This document shows, piece by piece, positions 26,347 to 37,342 of a DNA stretch of 64,000 nt. This DNA comes from Nocardia shimofusensis NBRC 100134 (GTDB lineage: Bacteria > Actinomycetota > Actinomycetes > Mycobacteriales > Mycobacteriaceae), in assembly GCF_001613125.1 (NCBI RefSeq), contig NZ_BDBT01000009.1, forward strand, positions 124,001-188,000, given 5' to 3'. A model generated the notes under the pieces. The model did no database searches, was not told the origin of the DNA, and worked only from the letters and a program-made list of their open reading frames with translations. The first letter of the stretch is position 1, and every line of letters starts with the position of its first letter. The translations under genes were made by a program, and so were the position numbers.

Positions 26347-26762
26347 TTTCGTATCTGATCGATACCTCGGCGGCTGTCCGGGTACTCGTCGATCCCGCGA
26401 TCAGAAAGGCGTGGCACGAGACGATCACCGCCGGAGTGGTGGCCGTCTGCGACCCGGTCGAGCTGGAACTGTTGTATTCCGCGCGGTCTCTGGCCGATCG
26501 GATACGCAAGAAGGACTTGTTCGGCGAGCTCTTCGGGTGGGTCGTTACGCCGGACAGCGTGTGGAACAGGGCGCATCAAGTGCAGCAACTGCTTACCGAA
26601 CGCGGGCAGCATCGCAGCGCAGGGATGTCGGAACTGCTGATAGCTGCGACCGCGGAGGCGCATGACCTCACCGTTCTGCACTACGACCGCGACTTCGAGA
26701 CCGTCCGTGAAGCGACCGGCCAGCCGACCCAGTGGATTGCGCCTCCGGGCACCATCGCCTGA
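26343..26762 (+). CDS. vapC: VapC-family PIN-domain ribonuclease toxin
   Basis: This 139-aa PIN-domain toxin shows [15 protein letters not shown] with the first catalytic Asp at residue 7, [13 protein letters not shown] with the conserved Glu, and [20 protein letters not shown] with later acidic residues. VapC toxins cleave tRNA or rRNA. The GTG at 26343 overlaps the antitoxin stop. All expected acidic residues are present, so the toxin looks intact. The pair sits between a membrane protein gene and a convergent ArsR gene. Confidence 0.92.
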   Translation: MISYLIDTSAAVRVLVDPAIRKAWHETITAGVVAVCDPVELELLYSARSLADRIRKKDLFGELFGWVVTPDSVWNRAHQVQQLLTERGQHRSAGMSELLIAATAEAHDLTVLHYDRDFETVREATGQPTQWIAPPGTIA

Positions 26763-26772
26763 CCTCAGCGAC

Positions 26773-27171
26773 TCAGGCTCCGCGCGCGTCCCGGCGGGAC
26801 TCGTCCGTGGTTCCCGGCCGGGTGCGCCGGGCGTGCTTGCCTCGGGCGACCTCGGTGGCCAGCGCGTCCAACGGCTGGCCGAATCCGTGCAGCGGATCGA
26901 GCAGACCGGTGAGCCATGCCCGAGCGGTCTCGATGCCGCTCGGGTCGAGGGTGTAGAGGCGGCGGGTGCCTTCGGCGCGCGCCGTGACCAGCCCGGCGTC
27001 GCGCAGCACCTTCAGATGCTGGGAGACGCCGGGCTGAGAGATCGAGGCCTGTTGCTGGACGGCCGCCACCAACTCGCCCGCGGGGCGTTCGCCGACCGCG
27101 AGCAGGGTGAGGATGTGACGGCGCAGGGGGTCGCCGAGCGCCTCGAAGATCTTCGCCGGGGGAACCGCCAT
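26773..27171 (-). CDS. ArsR-family winged-helix regulator
   Basis: This 132-aa regulator starts MAVPPAKIFEALGDPLRRHI and has a winged helix with QASISQPGVSQHLKVLRDAG as recognition region, followed by RAEGTRRLYTLDPSGIETA, the usual layout of SRPBCC-linked ArsR proteins. No metal-binding CxC is visible. The ATG overlaps the upstream SRPBCC stop (TGATG), so the two are co-translated. The downstream tail is Arg-rich (HARRTRPGTTDESRRDARGA). Confidence 0.9.
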   Translation of the reverse strand: MAVPPAKIFEALGDPLRRHILTLLAVGERPAGELVAAVQQQASISQPGVSQHLKVLRDAGLVTARAEGTRRLYTLDPSGIETARAWLTGLLDPLHGFGQPLDALATEVARGKHARRTRPGTTDESRRDARGA

Positions 27172-27827
27172 CAGGACTCGGCGCCCGCCTCGGGCTCGGT
27201 CGTGTAGAACACGATGGTCTGCTCGGCGGCGGTGTGCGCGGCGGTGGGATCGTCGCCGTCGGCGATCGCCGCGTCGGCCCAGCCTTCGGCGGCGGTGCGG
27301 ATGAAGGTCAGCCCCTCGGGGGTGGTGTGCAGGCTCATGGCCACCTCGGGGTCGACGGCCTCGCCGGTCTCGAGATGGATGCCCAGCCCCAGCAGCGCCA
27401 GATCCCAGCCGACGCCGACAGCGCCCGGCCCGAACTGCTCCCACATCTGCGGGTCCACCGGCGCCTCGTGCACCAGCTCGAGCTGCGTGCCGCTGCCGTC
27501 CTGGCTCAGCGTTACCGTCAGCCAGGACATATGGCCGCCGAACTCCCAGGTCACCGCGAATCGCTGCGGTTCCTGGCACTCTTCGACCACGCCACCCGCA
27601 TTGCCCTCGAGCTGATACCGCCCGCCGACTTCCAGCTCCCCGCTCACCGGCAGGAACCATCGCGGCAGTCGCTCCGCGCTGGTCAGCGCCTCCCAGAGAT
27701 CCTTCTGCCCGGTCGGATACGTCCGCCGGGCCACCGCGATCCGGGTGGAGTTCCCCTCCCTCGAGCCCGCGCGGATCTCCCTGGTCACCAGTCCGGCCGC
27801 GGCGGCCGGGTCCGTCAGTAGTGGCAC
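27171..27827 (-). CDS. SRPBCC (AHSA1-like) domain protein
   Basis: This 218-aa SRPBCC/AHSA1-like ligand-binding protein has the fold markers ARRTYPTGQKDLWEALTSAE, RLPRWFLPVSGELEVGGRYQ, FGGHMSWLTVTLSQDGSGTQ and QMWEQFGPGAVGVGWDLALL. The C-terminus adds 40 residues after the core. Such proteins often accompany ArsR regulators, normally downstream; here the SRPBCC gene comes first. The GTG at 27827 follows GGAGG. A palindrome at 27842-27857 lies just upstream. Confidence 0.85.
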   Translation of the reverse strand: MPLLTDPAAAAGLVTREIRAGSREGNSTRIAVARRTYPTGQKDLWEALTSAERLPRWFLPVSGELEVGGRYQLEGNAGGVVEECQEPQRFAVTWEFGGHMSWLTVTLSQDGSGTQLELVHEAPVDPQMWEQFGPGAVGVGWDLALLGLGIHLETGEAVDPEVAMSLHTTPEGLTFIRTAAEGWADAAIADGDDPTAAHTAAEQTIVFYTTEPEAGAES

Positions 27828-27841
27828 GTCAACCTCCTTTG

Positions 27842-27857
27842 ATAAGTTTCAACTTAT
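27842..27857 (-). promoter_or_regulatory. ArsR-type operator upstream of the SRPBCC-ArsR pair
   Basis: ATAAGT (27842-27847) and ACTTAT (27852-27857) are inverted over TTCA, in the AT-rich region 15 bases upstream of the SRPBCC start. This is the size and composition of ArsR-family operators and probably overlaps the promoter. Confidence 0.65.
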
Positions 27858-27946
27858 AAAGTACACCTTACTCTGTCGGTTTGGTTGCCCGCCGGGCATT
27901 ATCGAGGTGGACATCTACGGAGCCAGGGGCCGCACAGGGGGAGGTC

Positions 27947-28144
27947 GTGATCGATCCGGATGAAGCTGCGCACACCGGGGCAGCTGAGATATTCGGTACC
28001 AAGACGAGGGGTGTCACAGTCCGTGCTGCGCTCGAGGACGCGGTCAAACGTCGTAGGCGGCAGTCATTTCTGGACTGGCTCGCTGAGGGCGGACTCCCGG
28101 ACCTGACCGGGGACGATCAGCCGAAAGGTCGAAGCGCCTCATGA
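27947..28144 (+). CDS. Orphan VapB-like antitoxin fragment
   Basis: This 65-aa reading frame starts at a GTG after GGGGGAG and reads VIDPDEAAHTGAAEIFGTKT, then RGVTVRAALEDAVKRRRRQS and LDWLAEGGLPDLTGDD. The GTKT...V-AAL-DAV-RRRR pattern and the GGLPDL tail are those of VapB antitoxins. The ATGA at its end is where a VapC start would overlap, but the sequence downstream (28141 on) encodes no PIN domain and runs into the end of hsaB. It appears to be an antitoxin left without its toxin, possibly still expressed. Confidence 0.65.
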   Translation: MIDPDEAAHTGAAEIFGTKTRGVTVRAALEDAVKRRRRQSFLDWLAEGGLPDLTGDDQPKGRSAS

Positions 28145-28238
28145 CGGAGTGGCGTCGAATCGCCGGATACAGCCGTATCGCAGCGCAATGCCCCGGATCG
28201 ACGCGGCGACTCCGGGGCATGCTGAACGAGCGTAGGGC

Positions 28239-28850
28239 CTACAACCAGGTATCCAGCGTGGTGGTGGTGAGGAAGTGCTCGAGATCCGCGCGCCAAGGGG
28301 CGGGTGTGGTCTTCTCCGGCTCGATGGCGGTGTACTGGCCGCGGTAGAACAGCAGCGGTCGGCCGGACTCGGTCGATTCCGACAGCGAGAGCACGCGGCC
28401 GATGACGATGTAGTGATCGCCGCCGTCGACCACGCTGTCCACCCGGCATTCGATGGTGGCCAGCGCGTCGTCGAGGGCGGGCAGGCCGAGTTCGGTGGTG
28501 TGCCAGGGCACGCCGGCGAACTTGTCTTCTTCCCTGGAGCCGAAGCGCGCGCAGACCGGCTGTTGCGCCTCGGCCAGGATGTTGACGCAGAAGCTCCCGG
28601 ACTTCTCGATCGCCGCCCAGGAGCGCGAGCCCTTGGTGGGGCAGAACAGCACCAGGGGCGGGTCCAGGGACAGGGCGGCGAACGACTGGCAGGCGAAGCC
28701 GACCGGCGGCGCGCTGTTCCCATCAGCGCCGCCGCCGTCGCCGAAGGTGGTGATGACGGTGATGCCGGTGCAGAACTGCCCGAGCACGGTGCGGAACTGC
28801 TTGGGATCGATCACCGGATGCCCGTCGGTGGTCACTGTCGTCGTCTCCAT
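28239..28850 (-). CDS. hsaB: Flavin reductase HsaB
   Basis: This flavin reductase (203 aa) reads DPKQFRTVLGQFCTGITVIT, PPVGFACQSFAALSLDPPLV and SGSFCVNILAEAQQPVCARF, and ends GQYTAIEPEK and DTWL, matching HsaB (Rv3567c). It supplies reduced flavin to the monooxygenase HsaA for hydroxylation of 3-HSA. A Gly/Asp-rich insert (GDGGGADGNSAPP) near residue 40 is unusual in length. It is last in the operon hsaA-hsaD-hsaC-hsaB, 46 bases after hsaC. Confidence 0.92.
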   Translation of the reverse strand: METTTVTTDGHPVIDPKQFRTVLGQFCTGITVITTFGDGGGADGNSAPPVGFACQSFAALSLDPPLVLFCPTKGSRSWAAIEKSGSFCVNILAEAQQPVCARFGSREEDKFAGVPWHTTELGLPALDDALATIECRVDSVVDGGDHYIVIGRVLSLSESTESGRPLLFYRGQYTAIEPEKTTPAPWRADLEHFLTTTTLDTWL

Positions 28851-28896
28851 CGTGATTCGCCGTCCTGTCCTGAGGTCCCATCGCCGCGGGGCGGTA

Positions 28897-31902
<3,006 letters not shown>

Positions 31903-31919
31903 TCATTTGCTTCTGAGAC

Positions 31920-31933
31920 TAGAACACGTTCTT
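31920..31933 (-). promoter_or_regulatory. KstR operator for hsaADCB (one mismatch)
   Basis: TAGAACACGTTCTT matches T-N2-AAC-N2-GTT-N2-A except for the final base (T for A). It lies 58 bases upstream of hsaA. With the second site at 32024-32037 it places one operator near each of the divergent promoters. Confidence 0.85.
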
Positions 31934-32023
31934 ATTTATGTCGAGAAGTGGGACTCTTTGCAGGTCTACCAATGACCTTTGGTACCAAACCACGCCGATC
32001 ACTGGCGTGGAACGGGACATTTT

Positions 32024-32037
32024 TGTAACGTGTTCTA
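32024..32037 (+). promoter_or_regulatory. KstR operator for kshA
   Basis: TGTAACGTGTTCTA fits the KstR consensus at all fixed positions. It ends 23 bases before the kshA start and 5 bases before the ribosome site, so repression by blocking the promoter is expected. Confidence 0.88.
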
Positions 32038-32060
32038 GTACCGAAGGAGGAGGAATCGCG

Positions 32061-33308
32061 ATGGGAGTTACCCCGAGCAACGGGCCAGGTGGCGCCGGTG
32101 CGCGCGGTGGAGCCAAAGTCAGGGAGCTCGATGTGGGCACTACGCCCACCCGGTACGCGCGTGGCTGGCACTGCCTCGGTTTGGCCAAGGACTTCCGTGA
32201 CGGCAAGCCGCACTCGGTGAAGGCCTTCGGCACCAAGCTCGTGGTCTGGGCCGACAGTGCGGGTGAGCTGCGCGTGCTCGACGCCTACTGCAGGCATATG
32301 GGCGGCGACCTGAGCATGGGCGAGGTCAAGGGCGACGAGATCGCCTGCCCGTTCCACGACTGGCGCTGGTCGGGTGAGAACGGCAAGTGCACCTCGATTC
32401 CGTACGCGCGTCGTGTGCCGCCGCTGGCCCGCACCCGCAAGTGGACCACCCTCGAGCGCAACGGTCAGTTGTACGTCTGGCACGACCACGAAGGCAACCA
32501 GCCGCCGGAAGACGTGACCATTCCGTTCATCGAGGGCCCGTACGCGAGCACCGACGGCACGCCCACCGACGGCCTGGACGGCAACTGGACCGAGTGGACC
32601 TGGAACAGGATCGAGATCGACGGCGCCAACTGCCGCGAGATCATCGACAACGTCGTCGACATGGCCCACTTCTTCTACATCCACTACGCCTACCCGACGT
32701 ACTTCAAGAACGTCTTCGAGGGGCATGTGGCCACCCAGTTCCTGGAGACCAAGGGTCGCCCGGACGTGGGTATGGCGGCCAAGTACGGCGGTGAGACGCT
32801 GCTCAAATCCGAAGCGTCCTATTTCGGGCCGTCCTACATGATCAATCCGCTGGTCAATATCTACGGCGGTTACGAGATCAAAGTCGTGCTGATCAACTGC
32901 CATTACCCGGTCACGCAGGATTCGTTCGTCCTGCAATACGGCTTGACGGTGGAGAAGCCGAAGGGTCTCGACGACGAGACCGCGACCAGGCTCGCCCAGA
33001 CGATGACCGAGTTCTTCGGCACCGGCTTCCTGCAGGACGTCGAGATCTGGAAGCACAAGTCCAAGGTCGAGAACCCGCTGCTGTGCGAGGAAGACGGCCC
33101 GGTCTATCAGCTGCGCCGCTGGTACGACCAGTTCTATGTGGACGCCGCCGACGTGACCGAGAAGATGACCCAGCGCTTCGAGTTCGAGGTGGACACCACC
33201 AAGGCGAACGAGGCATGGGAGGCCGAGGTGGCCGAGAATCTGCGTCGCAAGCGCGAGGCCGAAGCGGCCGCCGAGGCGGAGAAGTCCGAAGCCGAGGCCG
33301 GAGTCTGA
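32061..33308 (+). CDS. kshA: 3-Ketosteroid 9-alpha-hydroxylase oxygenase KshA
   Basis: This 415-aa Rieske oxygenase hydroxylates C9 of 3-ketosteroids, causing ring B opening after KstD action. The Rieske cluster ligands are in CRHMGGDLS and CPFHDWRWSG (Cys-x-His ... Cys-x2-His). The mononuclear iron site is EIIDNVVDMAHFFYIHYA (Asp/His/His). The ATG at 32061 follows AAGGAGGAGG; a longer frame upstream crosses the operator. The tail is Ala/Glu-rich and predicted helical. The reductase kshB is not in the window. The next gene overlaps by one base. Confidence 0.95.
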   Translation: MGVTPSNGPGGAGARGGAKVRELDVGTTPTRYARGWHCLGLAKDFRDGKPHSVKAFGTKLVVWADSAGELRVLDAYCRHMGGDLSMGEVKGDEIACPFHDWRWSGENGKCTSIPYARRVPPLARTRKWTTLERNGQLYVWHDHEGNQPPEDVTIPFIEGPYASTDGTPTDGLDGNWTEWTWNRIEIDGANCREIIDNVVDMAHFFYIHYAYPTYFKNVFEGHVATQFLETKGRPDVGMAAKYGGETLLKSEASYFGPSYMINPLVNIYGGYEIKVVLINCHYPVTQDSFVLQYGLTVEKPKGLDDETATRLAQTMTEFFGTGFLQDVEIWKHKSKVENPLLCEEDGPVYQLRRWYDQFYVDAADVTEKMTQRFEFEVDTTKANEAWEAEVAENLRRKREAEAAAEAEKSEAEAGV

Positions 33309-33640
33309 TGACCGCGAGCTGGGCCAAGGCGCCGGACTTCGCCGATCAGCCCGCGCGGCGGGCGGCGGTGCAGGCCCAGACCGCGCTGGACAAAAAGCAC
33401 TATCTCGATGACGGGATGACACCCCTGCAGTGCCAGGGGTGTCGTTCCCGCGTCCTGGTGCGCAAATACAGCACGCACCAGACTTCGGTCCAGTGGACCG
33501 AGCCACCGGAAACCCACTGCCCGGTCTTCGCCCGGCTGGCCGAGCAGGGGGCCGGTCCCGGCAGGCCCGAAGGCTGCGCGCAGCTGGAGAAGACCATCAA
33601 ATGGGCGGTGGACGAGGGCGTGCTCGAGGTCCCGGAGTAG
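33308..33640 (+). CDS. Conserved hypothetical downstream of kshA (Rv3527-like position)
   Basis: This protein (110 aa) is a small cysteine-containing protein: GMTPLQCQGCRSRVLVRKYS, TQT-like basic stretch HQTSVQWTEPPETHCPVFAR, and GCAQLEKTIKWAVDEG. The Cys-x2-Cys plus later Cys residues could bind a metal or iron-sulphur cluster. It starts at an ATG overlapping the kshA stop, so it is translationally coupled. M. tuberculosis also has a small conserved gene after kshA; whether they are orthologous I cannot confirm. A role supporting KshA, for example in electron transfer or cluster maintenance, is inference. Confidence 0.78.
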   Translation: MTASWAKAPDFADQPARRAAVQAQTALDKKHYLDDGMTPLQCQGCRSRVLVRKYSTHQTSVQWTEPPETHCPVFARLAEQGAGPGRPEGCAQLEKTIKWAVDEGVLEVPE

Positions 33641-33703
33641 CCCTTCGGGCAGGGGCCTCTCCGAGTCGACACTCTTCTGTCCGCGATCACGCACACTCTG
33701 TGT

Positions 33704-33871
33704 ATGCGACGGATGAGCACTGCCGAGGTACGCGCCGACCCGGCGGCTGTGGAGGAAACGGCGTACCTGCTCGGCACGCCGGCCAACGCCCGTCGTCTGG
33801 AGCGTTCACTCGCTGAGCATCGAGGCGGGGAGGCAGTCGCGCGCGAACTGATTTCCGTGGAAGACGAGTGA
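33704..33871 (+). CDS. Truncated YefM-like antitoxin (C-terminal half only)
   Basis: A 55-codon frame reads MRRMSTAEVRADPAAVEETA, then YLLGTPANARRLERSLAEHR and GGEAVARELIS. The block ETAYLLGTPANARRLERSL corresponds to the C-terminal toxin-binding segment of YefM (E. coli has ETVYLLRSPANAKRL), but the DNA-binding N-terminal half of about 45-50 residues is missing. Just after it, GTGAAGGTCGCCTTC opens a nine-codon frame (VKVAFTSAW) ending in TAG, perhaps the remnant of a YoeB start. It is either a decayed module or a short antitoxin acting in trans. No clear ribosome site is seen. Confidence 0.55.
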   Translation: MRRMSTAEVRADPAAVEETAYLLGTPANARRLERSLAEHRGGEAVARELISVEDE

Positions 33872-33946
33872 AGGTCGCCTTCACATCGGCCTGGTAGGTG
33901 TCGCCTATCGCTTCCGCCACGGAGAGTGAACGCCGAAGGGGGGCGC

Positions 33947-34357
33947 TCAGTCGAGTCGGAAGTCGGCGAAGTCGAAACCCGGGGCGACCACACAGCTCAC
34001 CAAGACGTGCCGGTCGCCCAGGGGGCGAGCGGACTGGCTGACGCCGCCCGGCACGATCGCCTGCGGCTGTTGGCCGGCCGCGAGATCGGGGCCGAGAACG
34101 ATCTGGCGGGCACCGATGTCGAGCACGAGCGGACCGCCGTCGTGCCAGAACCACAGTTCGTCCGAGCGCACCGTGTGCGGTGCGGAGTGTTCGCCGGGCA
34201 TCAGCAGGAACAGAATCGCGGTGGCGGACGCCCGCGGGCCGGGGTATCCGGCAGGCGTGAACGCCACCGAGCTTCGCCATGTCTCGCGGTACCACCCGCC
34301 CTCGGGGTGCGGGCTCAGATCGAGGGCGGCTGCCATGGCCGGGCGATCGTCGGTCAT
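33947..34357 (-). CDS. Cupin domain protein (DUF985)
   Basis: This 136-aa cupin matches the DUF985 pattern: LSPHPEGGWYRETWRSS, SATAILFLLMPGEHSAPHTV, RSDELWFWHDGGPLVL and a C-terminal VLVSCVVAPGFDFADFRLD. The family is structurally known but the substrate is not. It is monocistronic, convergent with the YefM remnant. Confidence 0.88.
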   Translation of the reverse strand: MTDDRPAMAAALDLSPHPEGGWYRETWRSSVAFTPAGYPGPRASATAILFLLMPGEHSAPHTVRSDELWFWHDGGPLVLDIGARQIVLGPDLAAGQQPQAIVPGGVSQSARPLGDRHVLVSCVVAPGFDFADFRLD

Positions 34358-34453
34358 CCCTGAACTCTATGCCGATCGACGTCTGGCAGTCTGTGTGCAG
34401 GCCCGCCGGGGATTGCAGTATGGACTGACCTTGCTGCAATGGCTTCGTGTTCT

Positions 34454-34506
34454 CCATAATTTTGGCGTCAGTTGTTCAGCAACGTCAGACTGTCCCAAAA
34501 TTTTGG
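34454..34506 (+). promoter_or_regulatory. Two CCAAAATTTTGG-type palindromes upstream of the AlbA_2 gene
   Basis: CCATAATTTTGG (34454-34465) and the perfect palindrome CCAAAATTTTGG (34495-34506) differ at one base and are 41 bp apart (four helical turns). The second is 14 bases before the downstream ATG. Their placement suggests an autoregulatory operator pair overlapping the promoter. Confidence 0.6.
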
Positions 34507-34519
34507 ATAAACTTTGGGT

Positions 34520-36214
34520 ATGGAGAGCGGGGAAGCTTCGGCTCTGATCGCGGGTGGCGAGAGTCTGTCGGTCGAGTTCAAGCGCGGTGCGGCGAACAAG
34601 TTCAACGACTCGGATCTGGTCGAGACGGTAGTCTGCCTCGCCAACGGCGCTGGTGGAGTTCTCCTCATCGGAGTCGAGGACAACGGGCAGGTTACCGGTG
34701 CGGAGCCACGGCACGGTCATCGAACGGATCCGCGAAGGATCGACGCTTTGATCGCGAATCGGACCATACCGCTGCTGCAGACCCGGACCACTCTGGTGCA
34801 GGTGGACGACAAAGAGATCATCGCGATCGAAGTTCCTGAGGCGACCCGAGTCGTCGGGACAACTGGCGGCCTCTACGTCCGGCGAACCCTGAAGATCGAC
34901 GGTACTCCGCAGTGCGTTCCCTTTCCCGCTCACGACATGCTGGCTCACGAGATCGATCGGGGCGCACTGGATTTCGCATCATTGCCTGCTCGCGGTGCGA
35001 CCTTGGCGGACCTCGACCCGATGGAGTTCGAGCGCTTTCGGCGAATGGCACAGACAGCCGATGCGGACTCCGTTATCGCGGACCTCTCGGATGTCGAGAT
35101 CTGCCGAGCTCTCGGCCTTCTGCGGTCGACCGACGGCAATTATGATCAGCCAACTCTGGGGGCGATCCTCCTGTTCGGGCACGAGCAGTCGATCGTCGCG
35201 CATATCCCCAATCATGAGGCCGCGTTCCAGCTCTTCAGCGGACTGGCAGTGCAGGTCAACCATTTCATGCGTGGACCGTTGCTCGCGGTGGCCGAGCAAC
35301 TGCTCGAGCGGGTGTCCGCTTGGAATCGTGAAGAGGAGCTGCAGTTCGGGCTGCTGAGGGTGTCGATTCCCAGGGTGCCCATGATCGCGGCGCGTGAGGC
35401 GATTGCGAATGCCTTGGTGCACCGCGACTACACGGCGCTCGGGCCGGTACGTGTTGTCATCAACGACGACAGTTTCGAGGTGACGAGCCCCGGCGGATTC
35501 CCTCCGGGAGTGCGATTGGACAATCTGTTGTCTGTCTCGCATCCTCGGAGTCCACTGCTCGCAGATGCTTTTCGCCGCGCCGGTATCGTCGAGCGAAGTG
35601 GACGTGGCATCAGTCAGATGTACGCCGCTTTATTGCGAATCGGGCGAGATGCGCCGGACTACGGACTTTCGGATGATCGCTCCGTCCGTGCAGTCATTCC
35701 ACTCGGTCACGCGGATATCCAGTTGGCGCGGTTGGTGCTGCAGCGAGAAGAGTCCACCGGCCGACCGATGCGATTGTTCGACCTGCAAGTTCTGCACGAG
35801 CTGCGGCGGCAGACGAAGATGACTTCCGCGGAGATCGCCGGACAATTGCACCGCACCGACGGGGAGACCCGCGCAGGTCTCGGGCGTATGGCAGAGGAAG
35901 GCCTTATCGAGCTGCGAGGCACTGGCCGCGGCCGCACCTACCATCTGTCGGCTGCGGTATACCGCGCGCTGGATCGGCCTTCTGCCTATGTCCGGATTCG
36001 TGGAACGGACCCGATTCAACAAGAGCAGATGGTGCTGCAATTCATCGAATCGGAAGGGGCGATCACCCGAGCGCAAGCGGCTGAACTCTGCATGTTGACA
36101 TCGGAGCAGGCCAAGTTGCTGCTGCGCCGAATGGTCGAGAGGGGGAATCTCGTCATGCAGGGCGCGCGACGGACGGCACGGTATGTCAGGCCGGGATCGG
36201 AGTCCGGAGGCTGA
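34520..36214 (+). CDS. AlbA_2 / HATPase-like / winged-helix protein (COG2865 type)
   Basis: This 564-aa protein has an N-terminal AlbA_2 (Schlafen-like) domain (about residues 10-125: ESLSVEFKRGAANKFNDSD, VCLANGAGGVLLIGVEDNGQ), a middle region, a GHKL-like ATPase remnant (about 285-400: AAREAIANALVHRDYTALGP, then RAGIVERSGRGISQMY) and C-terminal winged helices (about 425-560). This architecture is annotated as RecG-related transcriptional regulator and in some genomes sits in defence or stress islands; the activity is not established. ATG 34520 was chosen; the ribosome site is poor. Codon use is less GC-biased than in neighbouring sterol genes, suggesting later acquisition. Twin palindromes lie upstream. 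Confidence 0.82.
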   Translation: MESGEASALIAGGESLSVEFKRGAANKFNDSDLVETVVCLANGAGGVLLIGVEDNGQVTGAEPRHGHRTDPRRIDALIANRTIPLLQTRTTLVQVDDKEIIAIEVPEATRVVGTTGGLYVRRTLKIDGTPQCVPFPAHDMLAHEIDRGALDFASLPARGATLADLDPMEFERFRRMAQTADADSVIADLSDVEICRALGLLRSTDGNYDQPTLGAILLFGHEQSIVAHIPNHEAAFQLFSGLAVQVNHFMRGPLLAVAEQLLERVSAWNREEELQFGLLRVSIPRVPMIAAREAIANALVHRDYTALGPVRVVINDDSFEVTSPGGFPPGVRLDNLLSVSHPRSPLLADAFRRAGIVERSGRGISQMYAALLRIGRDAPDYGLSDDRSVRAVIPLGHADIQLARLVLQREESTGRPMRLFDLQVLHELRRQTKMTSAEIAGQLHRTDGETRAGLGRMAEEGLIELRGTGRGRTYHLSAAVYRALDRPSAYVRIRGTDPIQQEQMVLQFIESEGAITRAQAAELCMLTSEQAKLLLRRMVERGNLVMQGARRTARYVRPGSESGG

Positions 36215-36231
36215 GAACGCGCCGAGATACG

Positions 36232-36276
36232 CGCAACCCCGGCGATCACGAGACACCGCAGATTGCCGGGGTTGCG
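36232..36276. terminator. Bidirectional terminator between AlbA_2 gene and fadE33
   Basis: CGCAACCCCGGC (36232-36243) and GCCGGGGTTGCG (36265-36276) form a perfect 12-bp stem around a 21-base loop between two convergent genes, followed by TTTAC. Confidence 0.7.
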
Positions 36277-36286
36277 TTTACACGAG

Positions 36287-37342
36287 TCAAGCGGCTGCGG
36301 GCCGCCGTGCCGCGCCGAAGAGCTGGGCGTCGCCGTGGGCACGCTTGAAGAACAGGTGCGCGTCGTGTTCCCAGGTGATGGCGATGCCGCCGTGCAACTG
36401 CACCGTCTCGGCGACTACATCGGTGAAGGCCTGCGAGCAGTGCGTGCGCGCGACCCAGACGTCCTCGGCGGCCGAGGCGGCGCCGGTCGCCAGCGATTCG
36501 GTGGCCAGTCGCGACACCGATTCCGCCGATTCCACCAGGACGTACATGTCGGCCATGCGGTGCTTGAGGGCCTGGAAACTGCCGATCACCCGGCCGAATT
36601 GCACGCGGGACTTGGTGTATTCCACCGTCGTCTCCAGACAGCGCCTGGCCGCGCCGACCTGTTCGGCGGCAAGAGCGACCCACGCGATCTCGCGCAGCTT
36701 GCGAGTGAGTTCGGCGGAATCGCCGGAGCCGAGACGGCGGGCGGGGACCGATGCGAAGCTCACCTCGGAGAGCTTGCGTGTCGGATCGAGAGCGGGCACC
36801 GTCCGCCGGGTGACGCCCTCGGCGTCGGCGTCGACCTCGAACCAGCCGGTCGCGGTGACCACGATCAGCGTGCCCGCGCCGGTCGCGTCGAGCACGTAGT
36901 GGGCGGTGCCGTCGAGGGTGTCGCCCTCGGCGCGCACCCCCGGCTCGTCCCAGCCGCGCGGCCCGGCCCAGCACACCGCGAGGGTGCGCGAACCTTCGGC
37001 GACCTCGGGCAGCAGCCGTTCGCAGGCCTCGGTATCGCCGGACAGCAACAGCGCCTGCACGCCCAGCACCGCCGAGCCCAGCATCGGAACCCCGGCCAGC
37101 GTGCGGCCGAGTTCGCCCACCACGAGCAGGGATTCGACCAGGCTCGCGCCGACGCCGCCGTACTCCTCGGGGATCGCGAGCGCGGCCACACCGATCTGCT
37201 CGCACAGCAGCCGCCACAGGGCGGGGTCGTAGCCGAGGTCGGTGTCCATGGCCGCGCGCACCGACTCCGGCTTGGCGTGCTTGGTCAGCAGCGCGCGCAC
37301 CGAATCGGCGAATTCCTTGCGTTCGGTCTCGTCGAGGCTCAT
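36287..37342 (-). CDS. fadE33: Acyl-CoA dehydrogenase FadE33 (ring C/D degradation)
   Basis: This 351-aa acyl-CoA dehydrogenase subunit starts MSLDETERKEFADSVRALLT and has IPEEYGGVGASLVESLLVVG, TVEYTKSRVQFGRVIGSFQA and a C-terminal LHGGIAITWEHDAHLFFKRA. It is the third of three consecutive FadE genes in the order fadE31-fadE32-fadE33, as in Rv3562-Rv3564. FadE32 and FadE33 form a heteromeric dehydrogenase acting on ring C/D CoA intermediates (I recall the names IpdE1/IpdE2 for this pair, with moderate certainty). The start overlaps the fadE32 stop by four bases. Confidence 0.87.
   Translation of the reverse strand: MSLDETERKEFADSVRALLTKHAKPESVRAAMDTDLGYDPALWRLLCEQIGVAALAIPEEYGGVGASLVESLLVVGELGRTLAGVPMLGSAVLGVQALLLSGDTEACERLLPEVAEGSRTLAVCWAGPRGWDEPGVRAEGDTLDGTAHYVLDATGAGTLIVVTATGWFEVDADAEGVTRRTVPALDPTRKLSEVSFASVPARRLGSGDSAELTRKLREIAWVALAAEQVGAARRCLETTVEYTKSRVQFGRVIGSFQALKHRMADMYVLVESAESVSRLATESLATGAASAAEDVWVARTHCSQAFTDVVAETVQLHGGIAITWEHDAHLFFKRAHGDAQLFGAARRPAAA

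Noticed and set aside
33640-33650. Short GCCC/GGGC hairpin after the small gene downstream of kshA
   Set aside because: The four-base stem with a three-base loop is too weak to call a terminator in DNA of this GC content.
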